Of a DNA stretch of 33,924 bases, positions 8,632-17,494 are shown piece by piece; position 1 is the stretch's first letter, and each line of letters opens with the position of its first letter. The notes under the pieces were generated by a model. The model made no database searches. It was not told the origin of the DNA and saw nothing but the letters and a program-made list of their open reading frames with translations. Made by a program: the position numbers and the translations under genes. Origin of the DNA: Roseibium sp. (GTDB lineage: Bacteria > Pseudomonadota > Alphaproteobacteria > Rhizobiales > Stappiaceae); the NCBI RefSeq assembly GCF_025698965.1, contig NZ_JAILWL010000011.1:1-33924 (forward strand). Reading direction: 5' to 3'.

Positions 8632-10410
8632 TCAGGCGCCGGTTTGCGGACGCATGTCGTCAGCCGATATTCCAGCCACTTCCACCGGCTTTTTCATGGC
8701 ATCGCGCCGGAAAGGCTCACCAAGTTCCTGGTTGATCAGCACTTCGATCAAGGTTGTCTTGCCCTGGTTCATCTGCCGGTCGACCGCCTTGTCGAGTTCA
8801 TCCGTCAACTCGGTCATGGTCCGGGCCTGAACGCCTTCCAGTCCACAGGCCTTGGCGATACCGGCGTAGCTGACCTGTTCATCCAGCTCGGTACCGACAA
8901 AGTTGTCATCATACCAGAGTGTCGAGTTGCGCTTCTCCGCACCCCACTGATAGTTCCGGAAAACAACCATGGTGATGGCCGGCCACTCGCTGCGGCCGAT
9001 TGCCGTCAGTTCGGTTACCGCGATCCCGAAGGCGCCGTCCCCGGCAAACCCGACAACCGGCGTGTCCGGGCACCCGATCTTGGCGCCGACGATTGACGGA
9101 AGCCCGTATCCGCACGGCCCGAACAGGCCCGGTGCAAGATACTTCCTGCCCTGTTCGAAGCTTGGGTAGGCGTTGCCAATGGCGCAGTTGTTTCCAATGT
9201 CGGAGCTGATGATCGCTTCTTTCGGCAAGGCCGCCTGAATTGCGCGCCATGCCTTGCGCGGGCTGAGCCAGTCCGGCTTGGCTTCGCGTGCACGCTCGTT
9301 CCAGGTTGTGCCCGGGTCGTCGTCTTCATGATCCATGGACGATAGCTGCTGCGCCCAGCGCGACTTCGTTTGCGAGATGGTGTGCACGCGGTCTTCACGA
9401 CCCTCGTTGCCTGCAGTTGGAGCAAGTTTTTCAAGGATCGCATCAGCGACTTTCTTGGCATCTCCGACAATTCCGACGGAAACTGTTTTGGTCAGGCCGA
9501 TACGGTCGGGGTTAATATCCACCTGAATGATGCTGGCATCCTTCGGCCAGTAGTCGATACCGTATCCGGGCAAAGTGGAGAACGGGTTCAAACGGGTGCC
9601 GAGCGCAAGCACTACATCGGCCTTGGAAATCAACTCCATGCCCGCCTTCGATCCGTTGTAACCGAGCGGTCCCGCAAAGAGCCGGTGTGAGCCCGGGAAT
9701 GCGTCATTGTGCTGATAACCGCAGCAAACCGGAGCATCCAGACGCTCCGCAAGCGCCATGGAAGCCGGGATGGCACCACCGAGAACGACACCCGCACCGT
9801 TGAGGATGACAGGAAACTTTGCCTTGCTCAAAAGCTCGGCAGCTTCCGCAATTGCCGTTGCCCCGCCATCCGGACGCTCGAATTCAACGATCGCCGGAAG
9901 GGCGATGTCGACCACCTGGGTCCAGTAATCGCGCGGGACGTTGATCTGTGCCGGAGCGCTTGCGCGTTTTGCCTGCATGATGACCCGGTTCAGGACCTCA
10001 GCGATGCGGGACGGGTCACGAACTTCTTCCTGATAGGCGACCATATCCTTGAAGAGATCCATCTGCTCGACCTCCTGAAAGCCACCCTGACCTATCGTCT
10101 TGTTGGCAGCCTGAGGCGTGACGAGCAGGAGCGGCGTATGATTCCAGTAAGCCGTCTTGACCGCTGTGACGAAGTTCGTGATTCCCGGACCGTTCTGGGC
10201 GATCATCATGCTCATCTTGCCACTGGCGCGGGTATATCCATCGGCCATCATACCTCCGGAGCACTCATGGGCGCAGTCCCAGAAGTTAATGCCGGCCCGG
10301 GGGAACAGATCGGAAATCGGCATAAACGCCGAACCGATGATTCCAAACGCATGTTCGATACCGTGCGCCTGAAGCACTTTGACGAATGCTTCCTCGGTCG
10401 TCATTTTCAT
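8632..10410 (-). CDS. xsc: Sulfoacetaldehyde acetyltransferase (TPP-dependent)
   Basis: Likely start MKMTTEEAFVKVLQAHGIEHAFGIIGSAFMPISDLFPRAGINFWDCAHECSGGMMADGYTRASG at 10410; IGSAFMPISD and GGFQEVEQMDLFKDMV are Xsc-like; TPP motif GDGAFGIAVTELTAIGRSEWPAITMVVFRN. Confidence 0.95.
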   Translation of the reverse strand: MKMTTEEAFVKVLQAHGIEHAFGIIGSAFMPISDLFPRAGINFWDCAHECSGGMMADGYTRASGKMSMMIAQNGPGITNFVTAVKTAYWNHTPLLLVTPQAANKTIGQGGFQEVEQMDLFKDMVAYQEEVRDPSRIAEVLNRVIMQAKRASAPAQINVPRDYWTQVVDIALPAIVEFERPDGGATAIAEAAELLSKAKFPVILNGAGVVLGGAIPASMALAERLDAPVCCGYQHNDAFPGSHRLFAGPLGYNGSKAGMELISKADVVLALGTRLNPFSTLPGYGIDYWPKDASIIQVDINPDRIGLTKTVSVGIVGDAKKVADAILEKLAPTAGNEGREDRVHTISQTKSRWAQQLSSMDHEDDDPGTTWNERAREAKPDWLSPRKAWRAIQAALPKEAIISSDIGNNCAIGNAYPSFEQGRKYLAPGLFGPCGYGLPSIVGAKIGCPDTPVVGFAGDGAFGIAVTELTAIGRSEWPAITMVVFRNYQWGAEKRNSTLWYDDNFVGTELDEQVSYAGIAKACGLEGVQARTMTELTDELDKAVDRQMNQGKTTLIEVLINQELGEPFRRDAMKKPVEVAGISADDMRPQTGA

Positions 10411-10494
10411 GTCGATTACTCCCGTGAATTCGATGATGTCTGTTCTGCGCAAGCAGTGTTGGCTCTAGTTTTAACTCCCTTTTCCCTCCGTCTC

Positions 10495-10527
10495 TTAGGG
10501 CCAGATTGTAGGCCTTCATATAGCCAG
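10495..10527 (-). promoter_or_regulatory. Candidate TauR direct-repeat operator upstream of xsc
   Basis: Minus-strand CTGGCTATAT (10527-10518) and CTGGCCCTAA (10504-10495), 23 bp start to start; the latter is identical to the box upstream of tauR at 19830. Confidence 0.6.
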
Positions 10528-10799
10528 AGCACGATTTCACCTTCGCTAGCGCTGGAACTTTCTCTTCCTTGCGACATCGGTCATGACCTTAGGGAATTGA
10601 TGATCTGAAACACAGGACGACACAGCACTCGAAAAGCGCAGCTCCAATGCTCCAATATGAGGCTGTAACCCTGGCCTTCGCGACAAATGGGAAATTACTC
10701 CGCCAGCGTCAGAGTTGCTCAGGCGGCGCATAAGATTACCTGCCGTCCGAAGCCCAAAAGCCAACGTTTTTTCAGAGACTTACATTAAAGCTCAAAAAG

Positions 10800-10896
10800 C
10801 TGCAGGCAAAACAGGCCGAATTGGGTTTGCCAGACGGGAATATGCGCCACATGTTCTTTCGTCTCGCGCGCCAAACTGACCTGTTTTGCCTGCGGC
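10800..10896 (-). terminator. Long-stem hairpin followed by T5 on the minus strand; probable terminator of the demethylase operon
   Basis: GCAGGCAAAACAGG (10802-10815) and CCTGTTTTGCCTGC (10880-10893) are a perfect 14-bp inverted repeat with a 64-nt loop; minus-strand 3' side reads ...CCTGCAGCTTTTTGAG. Confidence 0.6.
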
Positions 10897-10940
10897 ACCG
10901 CAATTCACTGACCTGCGTCAGCAATTTACGGCACACCTGG

Positions 10941-13388
10941 TCAGACCTTCACCCGTTCAGATTTCGGGTCATACATCGGTTTCAGAGACGCCTCGGCTTC
11001 GACGCGCGTCCCGGCCACTTCGATTTCGTAGGAAGAGCTCAGAACCTGATCCGCGGTTTCCCCGCTGCAGGGCACATAACCAAGCCCCATGGCACCGCCC
11101 AATGTGTGACCGTAATTGCCACTGCTCAGAAAACCGACCACCTCGCCATCCCTGAGGATAGGCTCCGCGTGATAGAGCAAGGGGTCGGGATCGGTCAGCC
11201 GGAACTGCACCAGCCGCTTTTGCAAACCCTCTTCGCGCTTGCGCAGCACTGCTTCGCGGCCAATAAAATGAGGCTTGTCCCGCTTGACGGCAAAACCCAG
11301 CCCTGCCTCCAGCACATGATCTTCGCAGGTTATGTCGTGACCGAAATGGCGGAAACCTTTTTCGATCCGGCACGAATCCATCATATGCATGCCGCAGAGC
11401 TTTGCATTCATCTCCTGCCCGGCTGCATGAAGGGTCTCGAACACATGTGCTGCCATATCCGCTGAGACATAAAGCTCCCAACCGAGTTCACCGACATAGG
11501 TCACCCGATGCGCTCGCGCCAATGCCATGCCGATCTCGATTTCCTGCGCCGTTCCAAATGGATTGGCAGCGTTGGTGAAATCATTGGGAGAAATCGCCTG
11601 CAGCAATTTCCGCGAGTTTGGTCCCATGACTGCAAGAACAGCCTCGCCAGCCGTCACATCCGTGATCACGACCCGGAAATCGCCTATATGCCGCCGAAGC
11701 CAGGTTTCATCGGCCAGCCGGGTCGCAGCTGGCGTTACGACGAGATAAGCGGTTTCCGAAAGACGCGTTACCGTCACGTCCGCTTCGATCCCGCCCCGGT
11801 CGTTGAGCAGCTGGGTGTAAACGATCTTGCCTGGAGGCACGGAGTAGTCGCCGCCGCCGACATAGTTCAAAAAAGCCTCGGCATCCGGACCTTCAACACG
11901 GATCTTGCCAAAGGACGACATATCATAGACACCGACATTCTCTCGGATCGCCAGATGTTCACGTGCTGCATTTTCAAACCAGTTCTGGCGTTTCCAGGTG
12001 TAGCGGTATTCTCTTTCCTGCCCTTCATCCGCAAACCAGTTCGCCCGTTCCCAGCCTGCCAACTCTCCGAACACGGCTCCTTGCGCCTTTAACTGCTCAT
12101 GCAATGGCGTGCGGCGGATGCCACGTGCTGTTGCCTTTTGCCGGTAAGGAAAGTGATCGGCATATAGCAGGCCAAGCGTTTCCTTCGATCGCTCAAACAG
12201 ATAGTGGCGATTGCCCTGGAAAGGCTGCATGCGTGAAATGTCGACATCGCCCAGGTCGAATGGCTTGGCACCACTGTCCATCCATTCCGCCAGTGCCATG
12301 CCCGCCCCGCCCGCAGACTGGATGCCGATGGAATTGAAGCCCGCAGCCACCCAGACGTTATCCATTTCCGGCGCAAGACCCAGATGATAGGCATCGTCCG
12401 GAGTAAAGCTCTCCGGCCCGTTGAAGAAGGTGTGAATGCCGGTTTCGGCCAACAACGGCATGCGGTTGACCGCAGCTTCGAGGATAGGCTCGAAATGATC
12501 GAAATCCTCTGGCAGCTGATCGAATTCGAAATCGTCCGGGATGCCCGTCATACCCCAGGGTTTGGCATTCGGCTCGAACGCCCCGAGCAGGATCTTGCCG
12601 GCATCTTCCTTGTAATAGGCACATTCATCCGGAACGCGCAGAACAGGCAGCTGCGTCAGGCCGGGAACATTCTCGGTGACAATGTAGAAGTGCTCGCAGG
12701 CATGCAGCGGAACGTTGACCCCGGCCATGCGGCCAAGCTCATGGCCCCACATGCCGCCGCAATTGACGATGTGGTCGCACTCGATAACGCCGGCGCCATC
12801 AGCCGACTGCCATTCGACACCCGTCACGCGGCGACCTGATTTCTGGAGACCCGTAACTTTCACCCGTTCCAGCACCTTGGCGCCGCGCTTGCGCGCTCCC
12901 TTTGCCAGTGCCAGAGCGATATTGGCCGGGTCCCCCTGGCCGTCGAGAGGAAGATAAACACCGGCAACAACATCCTCGACATTCAGATGCTCATAGCGTG
13001 CCTTGACTTCCGAAGGCGTGATTTCTTCCACTTCGACGCCGAAGGCCCGGGCCATGGAGGCCTGACGGAAGATTTCCTCCTTTCGCTCTTCGGTGAGCGC
13101 GACGGTGATCGAGCCGCACCGCCGGAAACCGGTGGCAACCTCCGTCTCTTCCTCTAGCTTGCCGTAAAGCTCCTGACTGTACTTGGCGAGCCGTGTCATG
13201 TTTTCGGTCGCGCGCAGCTGGGCAATCAACCCTGCGGCGTGCCAGGTCGTGCCGGAAGTCAGCTGCTTGCGTTCCAGCAGAACGACGTCCGTCCAACCTT
13301 TCTTGGTCAGATGATAGGCGACGGAACACCCGACAACGCCGCCGCCGATGACGACAACCCGGGCCTTTGATGGAGGTGCCACGTTCAA
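10941..13388 (-). CDS. FAD-dependent oxidoreductase/GcvT fusion (sarcosine/dimethylglycine dehydrogenase family), copy 1
   Basis: N-terminal ARVVVIGGGVVGCSVAYHL (FAD), LTSGTTWHAAGLIAQLR (covalent-FAD His context), C-terminal GcvT aminomethyltransferase region (ENVGVYDMSSFGKIRVEGPDAEAFLN, TYVGELGWELYV). Confidence 0.9.
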   Translation of the reverse strand: MNVAPPSKARVVVIGGGVVGCSVAYHLTKKGWTDVVLLERKQLTSGTTWHAAGLIAQLRATENMTRLAKYSQELYGKLEEETEVATGFRRCGSITVALTEERKEEIFRQASMARAFGVEVEEITPSEVKARYEHLNVEDVVAGVYLPLDGQGDPANIALALAKGARKRGAKVLERVKVTGLQKSGRRVTGVEWQSADGAGVIECDHIVNCGGMWGHELGRMAGVNVPLHACEHFYIVTENVPGLTQLPVLRVPDECAYYKEDAGKILLGAFEPNAKPWGMTGIPDDFEFDQLPEDFDHFEPILEAAVNRMPLLAETGIHTFFNGPESFTPDDAYHLGLAPEMDNVWVAAGFNSIGIQSAGGAGMALAEWMDSGAKPFDLGDVDISRMQPFQGNRHYLFERSKETLGLLYADHFPYRQKATARGIRRTPLHEQLKAQGAVFGELAGWERANWFADEGQEREYRYTWKRQNWFENAAREHLAIRENVGVYDMSSFGKIRVEGPDAEAFLNYVGGGDYSVPPGKIVYTQLLNDRGGIEADVTVTRLSETAYLVVTPAATRLADETWLRRHIGDFRVVITDVTAGEAVLAVMGPNSRKLLQAISPNDFTNAANPFGTAQEIEIGMALARAHRVTYVGELGWELYVSADMAAHVFETLHAAGQEMNAKLCGMHMMDSCRIEKGFRHFGHDITCEDHVLEAGLGFAVKRDKPHFIGREAVLRKREEGLQKRLVQFRLTDPDPLLYHAEPILRDGEVVGFLSSGNYGHTLGGAMGLGYVPCSGETADQVLSSSYEIEVAGTRVEAEASLKPMYDPKSERVKV

Positions 13389-13427
13389 CTCTTTCTATGC
13401 TTTCTGTCACACATTCACGATGGCCCA

Positions 13428-14984
13428 TCAGGACCTTGAAAGACTGGCCAACGGCATGGCCGCATGCAGCGCGGCTTCCGTCTGAGGGTCAATCAGATGA
13501 CTGTCTTCGGACAATATGGATCGAACTCTTTCGGCAGCCGTATCGAGCAAGCGTGGTTTGCCGCGCTCTTCCCATTCCTTTGGGCTCGAACGATCTGCAA
13601 GTTCAGGATAGATGTACTCGCTTTGCATCAGCTGCAGGGTCTGGTCGTGACCGAGGTAATGTCCCGGCCCATCCAGCACGACGGAGCGAACCACCTCCAG
13701 GTCGACATATTCGTCCTTGACCTCGATGCCGCGCACACAGCGCTGCACCTGACCGAGCATGTCATTGCCCAGAACCAGGGATTCCAGACAAAAACCGAGC
13801 AGGGAAGCATGCATCCCGACGGACTCATAGACCATGTTGAGGCCCGAAAGACCCGCCATGACATTGCTGATCCCCTGCTCCCAGCCTGCCTGCATATCGG
13901 GCAACTTGCTGTCGGCGATACCGGCGGCGGCTCCGCCGGGCAAACCGTAGAACTGATGCATCTGCGCACAGGCGGCACTCAGCAGGGCCTGCTCTCCACT
14001 GCCTCCGGACATCGCTCCGGTGCGCAGATCGCTTACGAACGGCCAGGTACCGAAAATGGCGGTATGACCGGGCTTGACTGCATTGACATAAACAACGCCG
14101 GCGAGGCACTCGGCAACTGCCTGGACAACAGCCGTGGCAATGGGTGCAGGCGCGGTTGCCCCCGCCTGACCCGCCGACAAAAGCAGCACCGGCATGCCGG
14201 CCAGAATGCAAGCCTCCATCACCTCGCAGCTTTCCTCGGCAAATGTGAGCGGCGGCACGACAAAACAATTCGAGTTCGACACAAAAGGTCGCTCGCGCCA
14301 GGCATCTTCACCACCTGCAATCAAATGCAGCAGCTCCATGCATTTGTGAACGTTGCCTGCTTCGGTGAACGACGTCCCGATATGTTTGCTTGTCCCTGCA
14401 CAGGCCGCATAAAGCGTGTTCAGATCCAGGTCGAGCGGTGTTTCGAACTCACGACACACCACCGGGCGCTGGAAGAAATGGACATTGTCCAGCCGCTGCA
14501 CTATCCGCGCGGCATCATAAAGATCCTGAACCGAAGGATTTCGGTAGTCGCCGGTAACGGGATCGACCATGTGGACGGCCGCACCCGCTGTGCCGTAATG
14601 CACATTGGTACCCTGAAGCTGCAGATCATGTTGCGGGTCTCTCGCGCAGAGCGTGAAGTCCCGAGCGGCCCTGGCCAGCATGTCTTCAATAAGTGCGCGT
14701 GGAAACCGGATACGTCCATCGTCCCCTTCGATGGCTCCGGCAGCGGTCAGATAAGCCCTGCCGGACGGCGGAGCCGATCCCATGCCGATATTTTCCAGTG
14801 CATTGATCGCCGCTTCGTGGATGCGGGAAACATCCTCATCCTTTAAAGCTCGGAACTGCCCTCCTGGCAAGCCGGGCCTGACTGGCCGGATCGCCTGGTC
14901 CAGGGGACGAGCCCTGGCCGCAGTGCGCGCGGAACGGCCACCTGAACGGCGGCGTTGTTTCAGTTCACTTCCGCTCATAAACAC
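13428..14984 (-). CDS. MttB-family (trimethylamine/glycine-betaine type) methyltransferase, non-pyrrolysine
   Basis: YGTAGAAVHMVDPVTGDYRNPSVQDLYDAARIVQRLDNVHF, KPGHTAIFGTWPFVSDLRTGAMSGGSGEQALL, ADSKLPDMQAGWEQGISNVMAGLSGLNMVYESVGMHASLLGFCLES resemble the MttB superfamily; continuous 518-codon ORF with no internal amber. Confidence 0.88.
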   Translation of the reverse strand: MFMSGSELKQRRRSGGRSARTAARARPLDQAIRPVRPGLPGGQFRALKDEDVSRIHEAAINALENIGMGSAPPSGRAYLTAAGAIEGDDGRIRFPRALIEDMLARAARDFTLCARDPQHDLQLQGTNVHYGTAGAAVHMVDPVTGDYRNPSVQDLYDAARIVQRLDNVHFFQRPVVCREFETPLDLDLNTLYAACAGTSKHIGTSFTEAGNVHKCMELLHLIAGGEDAWRERPFVSNSNCFVVPPLTFAEESCEVMEACILAGMPVLLLSAGQAGATAPAPIATAVVQAVAECLAGVVYVNAVKPGHTAIFGTWPFVSDLRTGAMSGGSGEQALLSAACAQMHQFYGLPGGAAAGIADSKLPDMQAGWEQGISNVMAGLSGLNMVYESVGMHASLLGFCLESLVLGNDMLGQVQRCVRGIEVKDEYVDLEVVRSVVLDGPGHYLGHDQTLQLMQSEYIYPELADRSSPKEWEERGKPRLLDTAAERVRSILSEDSHLIDPQTEAALHAAMPLASLSRS

Positions 14985-15029
14985 TCCTCCAAGTAAGAAG
15001 CAAAAGCCTGTGGTACTGCTCGGCGCGTT

Positions 15030-17471
15030 TTACGCCCGAATACGCTCATTTTCCGGATCCCAGAGCGGCGCGTCCGGCTGGACAGTTGCCTTGAGCCGCT
15101 TGCCGTAAATTTCAATCTCGACTTCGGTCCCGGCCTTCGCAAGATCCGCCCGTATGACGCCCATTGCGATCGAGGCATTGATCCGGTAACCCCAGCCGCC
15201 CGAAGTGACCTCGCCGACAAGATCGTCACCGAGCCAGAGGGCCGACATGTAAGGCGCATCACAATCCTCGGCATCGACGATCATGGACACGAACCGTCTT
15301 TCGACCCCCTGCTGGATTTCGTTCAAAAGGGCCGCCTTGCCCGGAAAGTCCTGGGGTTTGTCGAGTTTCACAAACCGGTCCAGACCGCCTTCAAAGAGCG
15401 TGTAGTCGGTGGAAAGGTCCCCCTTCCAGGTCCGATAGCCTTTTTCCAGACGCAGCGCATCCAGCGCATACATACCGAAGGGTTTTGCACCTGCCTCCAG
15501 AATGGTTTCATAGATGACAGGCATATCTTCGAAACTTGCATGGACCTCCCAGCCCAATTCACCGGCAAAGGAGACCCGAACCAGCATGACATCCTTGCCC
15601 GCGACCTTCGCCTGCTGATGCGTCAGCCAGCCGAGTGAAAGATCCGCTTCGGCGATCTTGCCAAAGAGTTCGCGCGACTTTGGCCCGGAAACAATAAGCG
15701 TCGTCAGATCCCGCGTCCGATCCGTCAGGGAGAGCCCGTCCGCCAGATTGAACTTCAGCAGGTCAAAGTCGTGCCATTGCGCGGCAGCCGCGGTGATCAG
15801 CGTGAACGCGTCCTCGCTGTGACGTATGACCGACATTTCCGTCACGATCCGTCCGCGGTCATCGGCGAAATAGGCAAGGTTCATCCGACCCGCCTTTGGC
15901 AATGCGCCGGTAATCCGGCCACGCAACCACTCGGCTGCACCCGCACCTGTCAGGCTGAACCGGGAAAACCCGGGCAGATCGAGAACGCCGACATGATCCC
16001 GGACAGCTTCGCATTCTTCGCGGACACGCGGTTCCCAAGGTCCGGATCGCGACCAGGTCTGTGTGGCTTCTTCGGACGTGTCATCGCCCTGTCTGGCAAA
16101 CCAGTTGGCGCGCTCCCAGCCGTTGTAAGCCCCCATCTGCCCACCAAGTTCCAGCAATTTGTCGTGGATCGGCGACAATTTGCGGTCACGTCCGGCAGGC
16201 CAGGCGTGATGCGGAAAGTGCATGGCGTATTCATGACCATAAACTTCCATCGCCTTGTCGATGCAGTACTGCTTGTCGGTGTAGTCGGTATAGCGGCGCG
16301 GATCGCACGACCACATGTCCCACTCGGTCTCGCCGTGCATGATCCATTCCGCGGCCACTTTGCCCGCACCACCACCCTGGGCAATGCCGAAGGTAAAGGT
16401 ATGGGCTTCAAAGGCATTGGGAACACCCGGCATCGGTCCGATCATCGGCAGCCCGTCGGGCGCGTATGGGATTGGGCCATTGATGTTCCTGCTGACGCCC
16501 TGCGTTCCCAAAAGCGGAACACGCGCCATGGCGTCTTCGATATACCATTCAAGCCGGTCCAGATCGTCCGGATAAAGCTGGAAACTGAAATCTTCCGGCA
16601 TTGGGTCGTCCGGTCGGATCCAGGCTGCCTGACAGTTCCGCTCATAGGGACCAAGGTTGAAGCCCTTGGTTTCCTGTCGCAGGTAATAGGACGTATCGAC
16701 GTCGCGCAGCAGTGGGAGTTTCCGGCCGTTCTTGTCACTCCATTCTGCAATTTCCGGAACCGGCTCGGTCAAAAAATACTGGTGGCTCATGACGGCGGCT
16801 GGAACGGGACGGCCGCCATGGGGAATGAACCATTCTCCGACCCGCGGTGCGTAATAGCCGGCGGCATTGACGACGTATTCGCAGCGAATGTCACCCTTTT
16901 CCGTATGCACGATCCACTCGCCGTTTTCACGACTGACGCCGGTTGCCGGTGTAAACCGCGCGATCAGGCCACCAAGAGCGCGCGCGCCCTTTGCCAATGC
17001 CTGGGTGACCTGCGCCGGGTCGATGTCGCCATCCAGCGGATCCCAGAGCCCGCCTTCCAGATCGTGAAGTTCCATAAAGGGATAGTGCTGAAGCAGCTCT
17101 TCCGGTGTGCAGACGTCCATCTGCAGCCCCATGTGCCGGGCCATTGTCGCGGCATGCTCGAATTCCATCATCCGCTTGTGGCTGTGCGCAAGGCGCACTG
17201 ACCCGGTCACGTGATAATTGATCGGATAGTCGACTTCCTCCGCCAGGCCACGATACAGCTCAAGCCCATAGCGCTGAATATTCATGACACCGAAGCTCAT
17301 GGCGAAGTTCGGACAGTTACCGGCTGCATGCCAGGTGGAACCTGCCGTCAGCTCGTTCTTTTCCAAAAGCACACAATCGGACCAGCCGTTTTTGGCCAGA
17401 TGATAAAGCGTCGAAACGCCTACGATACCACCACCGATAATGACAACACGGGCTGTAGAGGGTACGGACAT
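15030..17471 (-). CDS. FAD-dependent oxidoreductase/GcvT fusion (sarcosine/dimethylglycine dehydrogenase family), copy 2
   Basis: ARVVIIGGGIVGVSTLYHLAKNGWSDCVLLEKNELTAGSTWHAAGNCPNF (covalent-FAD His motif), GcvT C-terminus (GVLDLPGFSRFSLTGAGAAEWLRG, FAGELGWEVHASFEDM). Confidence 0.9.
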   Translation of the reverse strand: MSVPSTARVVIIGGGIVGVSTLYHLAKNGWSDCVLLEKNELTAGSTWHAAGNCPNFAMSFGVMNIQRYGLELYRGLAEEVDYPINYHVTGSVRLAHSHKRMMEFEHAATMARHMGLQMDVCTPEELLQHYPFMELHDLEGGLWDPLDGDIDPAQVTQALAKGARALGGLIARFTPATGVSRENGEWIVHTEKGDIRCEYVVNAAGYYAPRVGEWFIPHGGRPVPAAVMSHQYFLTEPVPEIAEWSDKNGRKLPLLRDVDTSYYLRQETKGFNLGPYERNCQAAWIRPDDPMPEDFSFQLYPDDLDRLEWYIEDAMARVPLLGTQGVSRNINGPIPYAPDGLPMIGPMPGVPNAFEAHTFTFGIAQGGGAGKVAAEWIMHGETEWDMWSCDPRRYTDYTDKQYCIDKAMEVYGHEYAMHFPHHAWPAGRDRKLSPIHDKLLELGGQMGAYNGWERANWFARQGDDTSEEATQTWSRSGPWEPRVREECEAVRDHVGVLDLPGFSRFSLTGAGAAEWLRGRITGALPKAGRMNLAYFADDRGRIVTEMSVIRHSEDAFTLITAAAAQWHDFDLLKFNLADGLSLTDRTRDLTTLIVSGPKSRELFGKIAEADLSLGWLTHQQAKVAGKDVMLVRVSFAGELGWEVHASFEDMPVIYETILEAGAKPFGMYALDALRLEKGYRTWKGDLSTDYTLFEGGLDRFVKLDKPQDFPGKAALLNEIQQGVERRFVSMIVDAEDCDAPYMSALWLGDDLVGEVTSGGWGYRINASIAMGVIRADLAKAGTEVEIEIYGKRLKATVQPDAPLWDPENERIRA

Positions 17472-17494
17472 TCGATCTTCCTTCTTGGAGCGGA

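Noticed and set aside
13464-14846. 460-aa plus-strand ORF antisense to mttB
   Set aside because: Shadow ORF from codon-position bias in GC-rich DNA; the minus-strand MttB reading has recognisable family motifs and fits operon context.
13428-14984. Pyrrolysine-containing MttB
   Set aside because: No in-frame amber within the 518-codon ORF and no pyl genes in the window; treated as a non-Pyl homologue.
15771-17201. 476-aa plus-strand ORF antisense to the second demethylase gene
   Set aside because: Shadow ORF; no recognisable domain, and the opposite strand encodes a clear FAD/GcvT protein.
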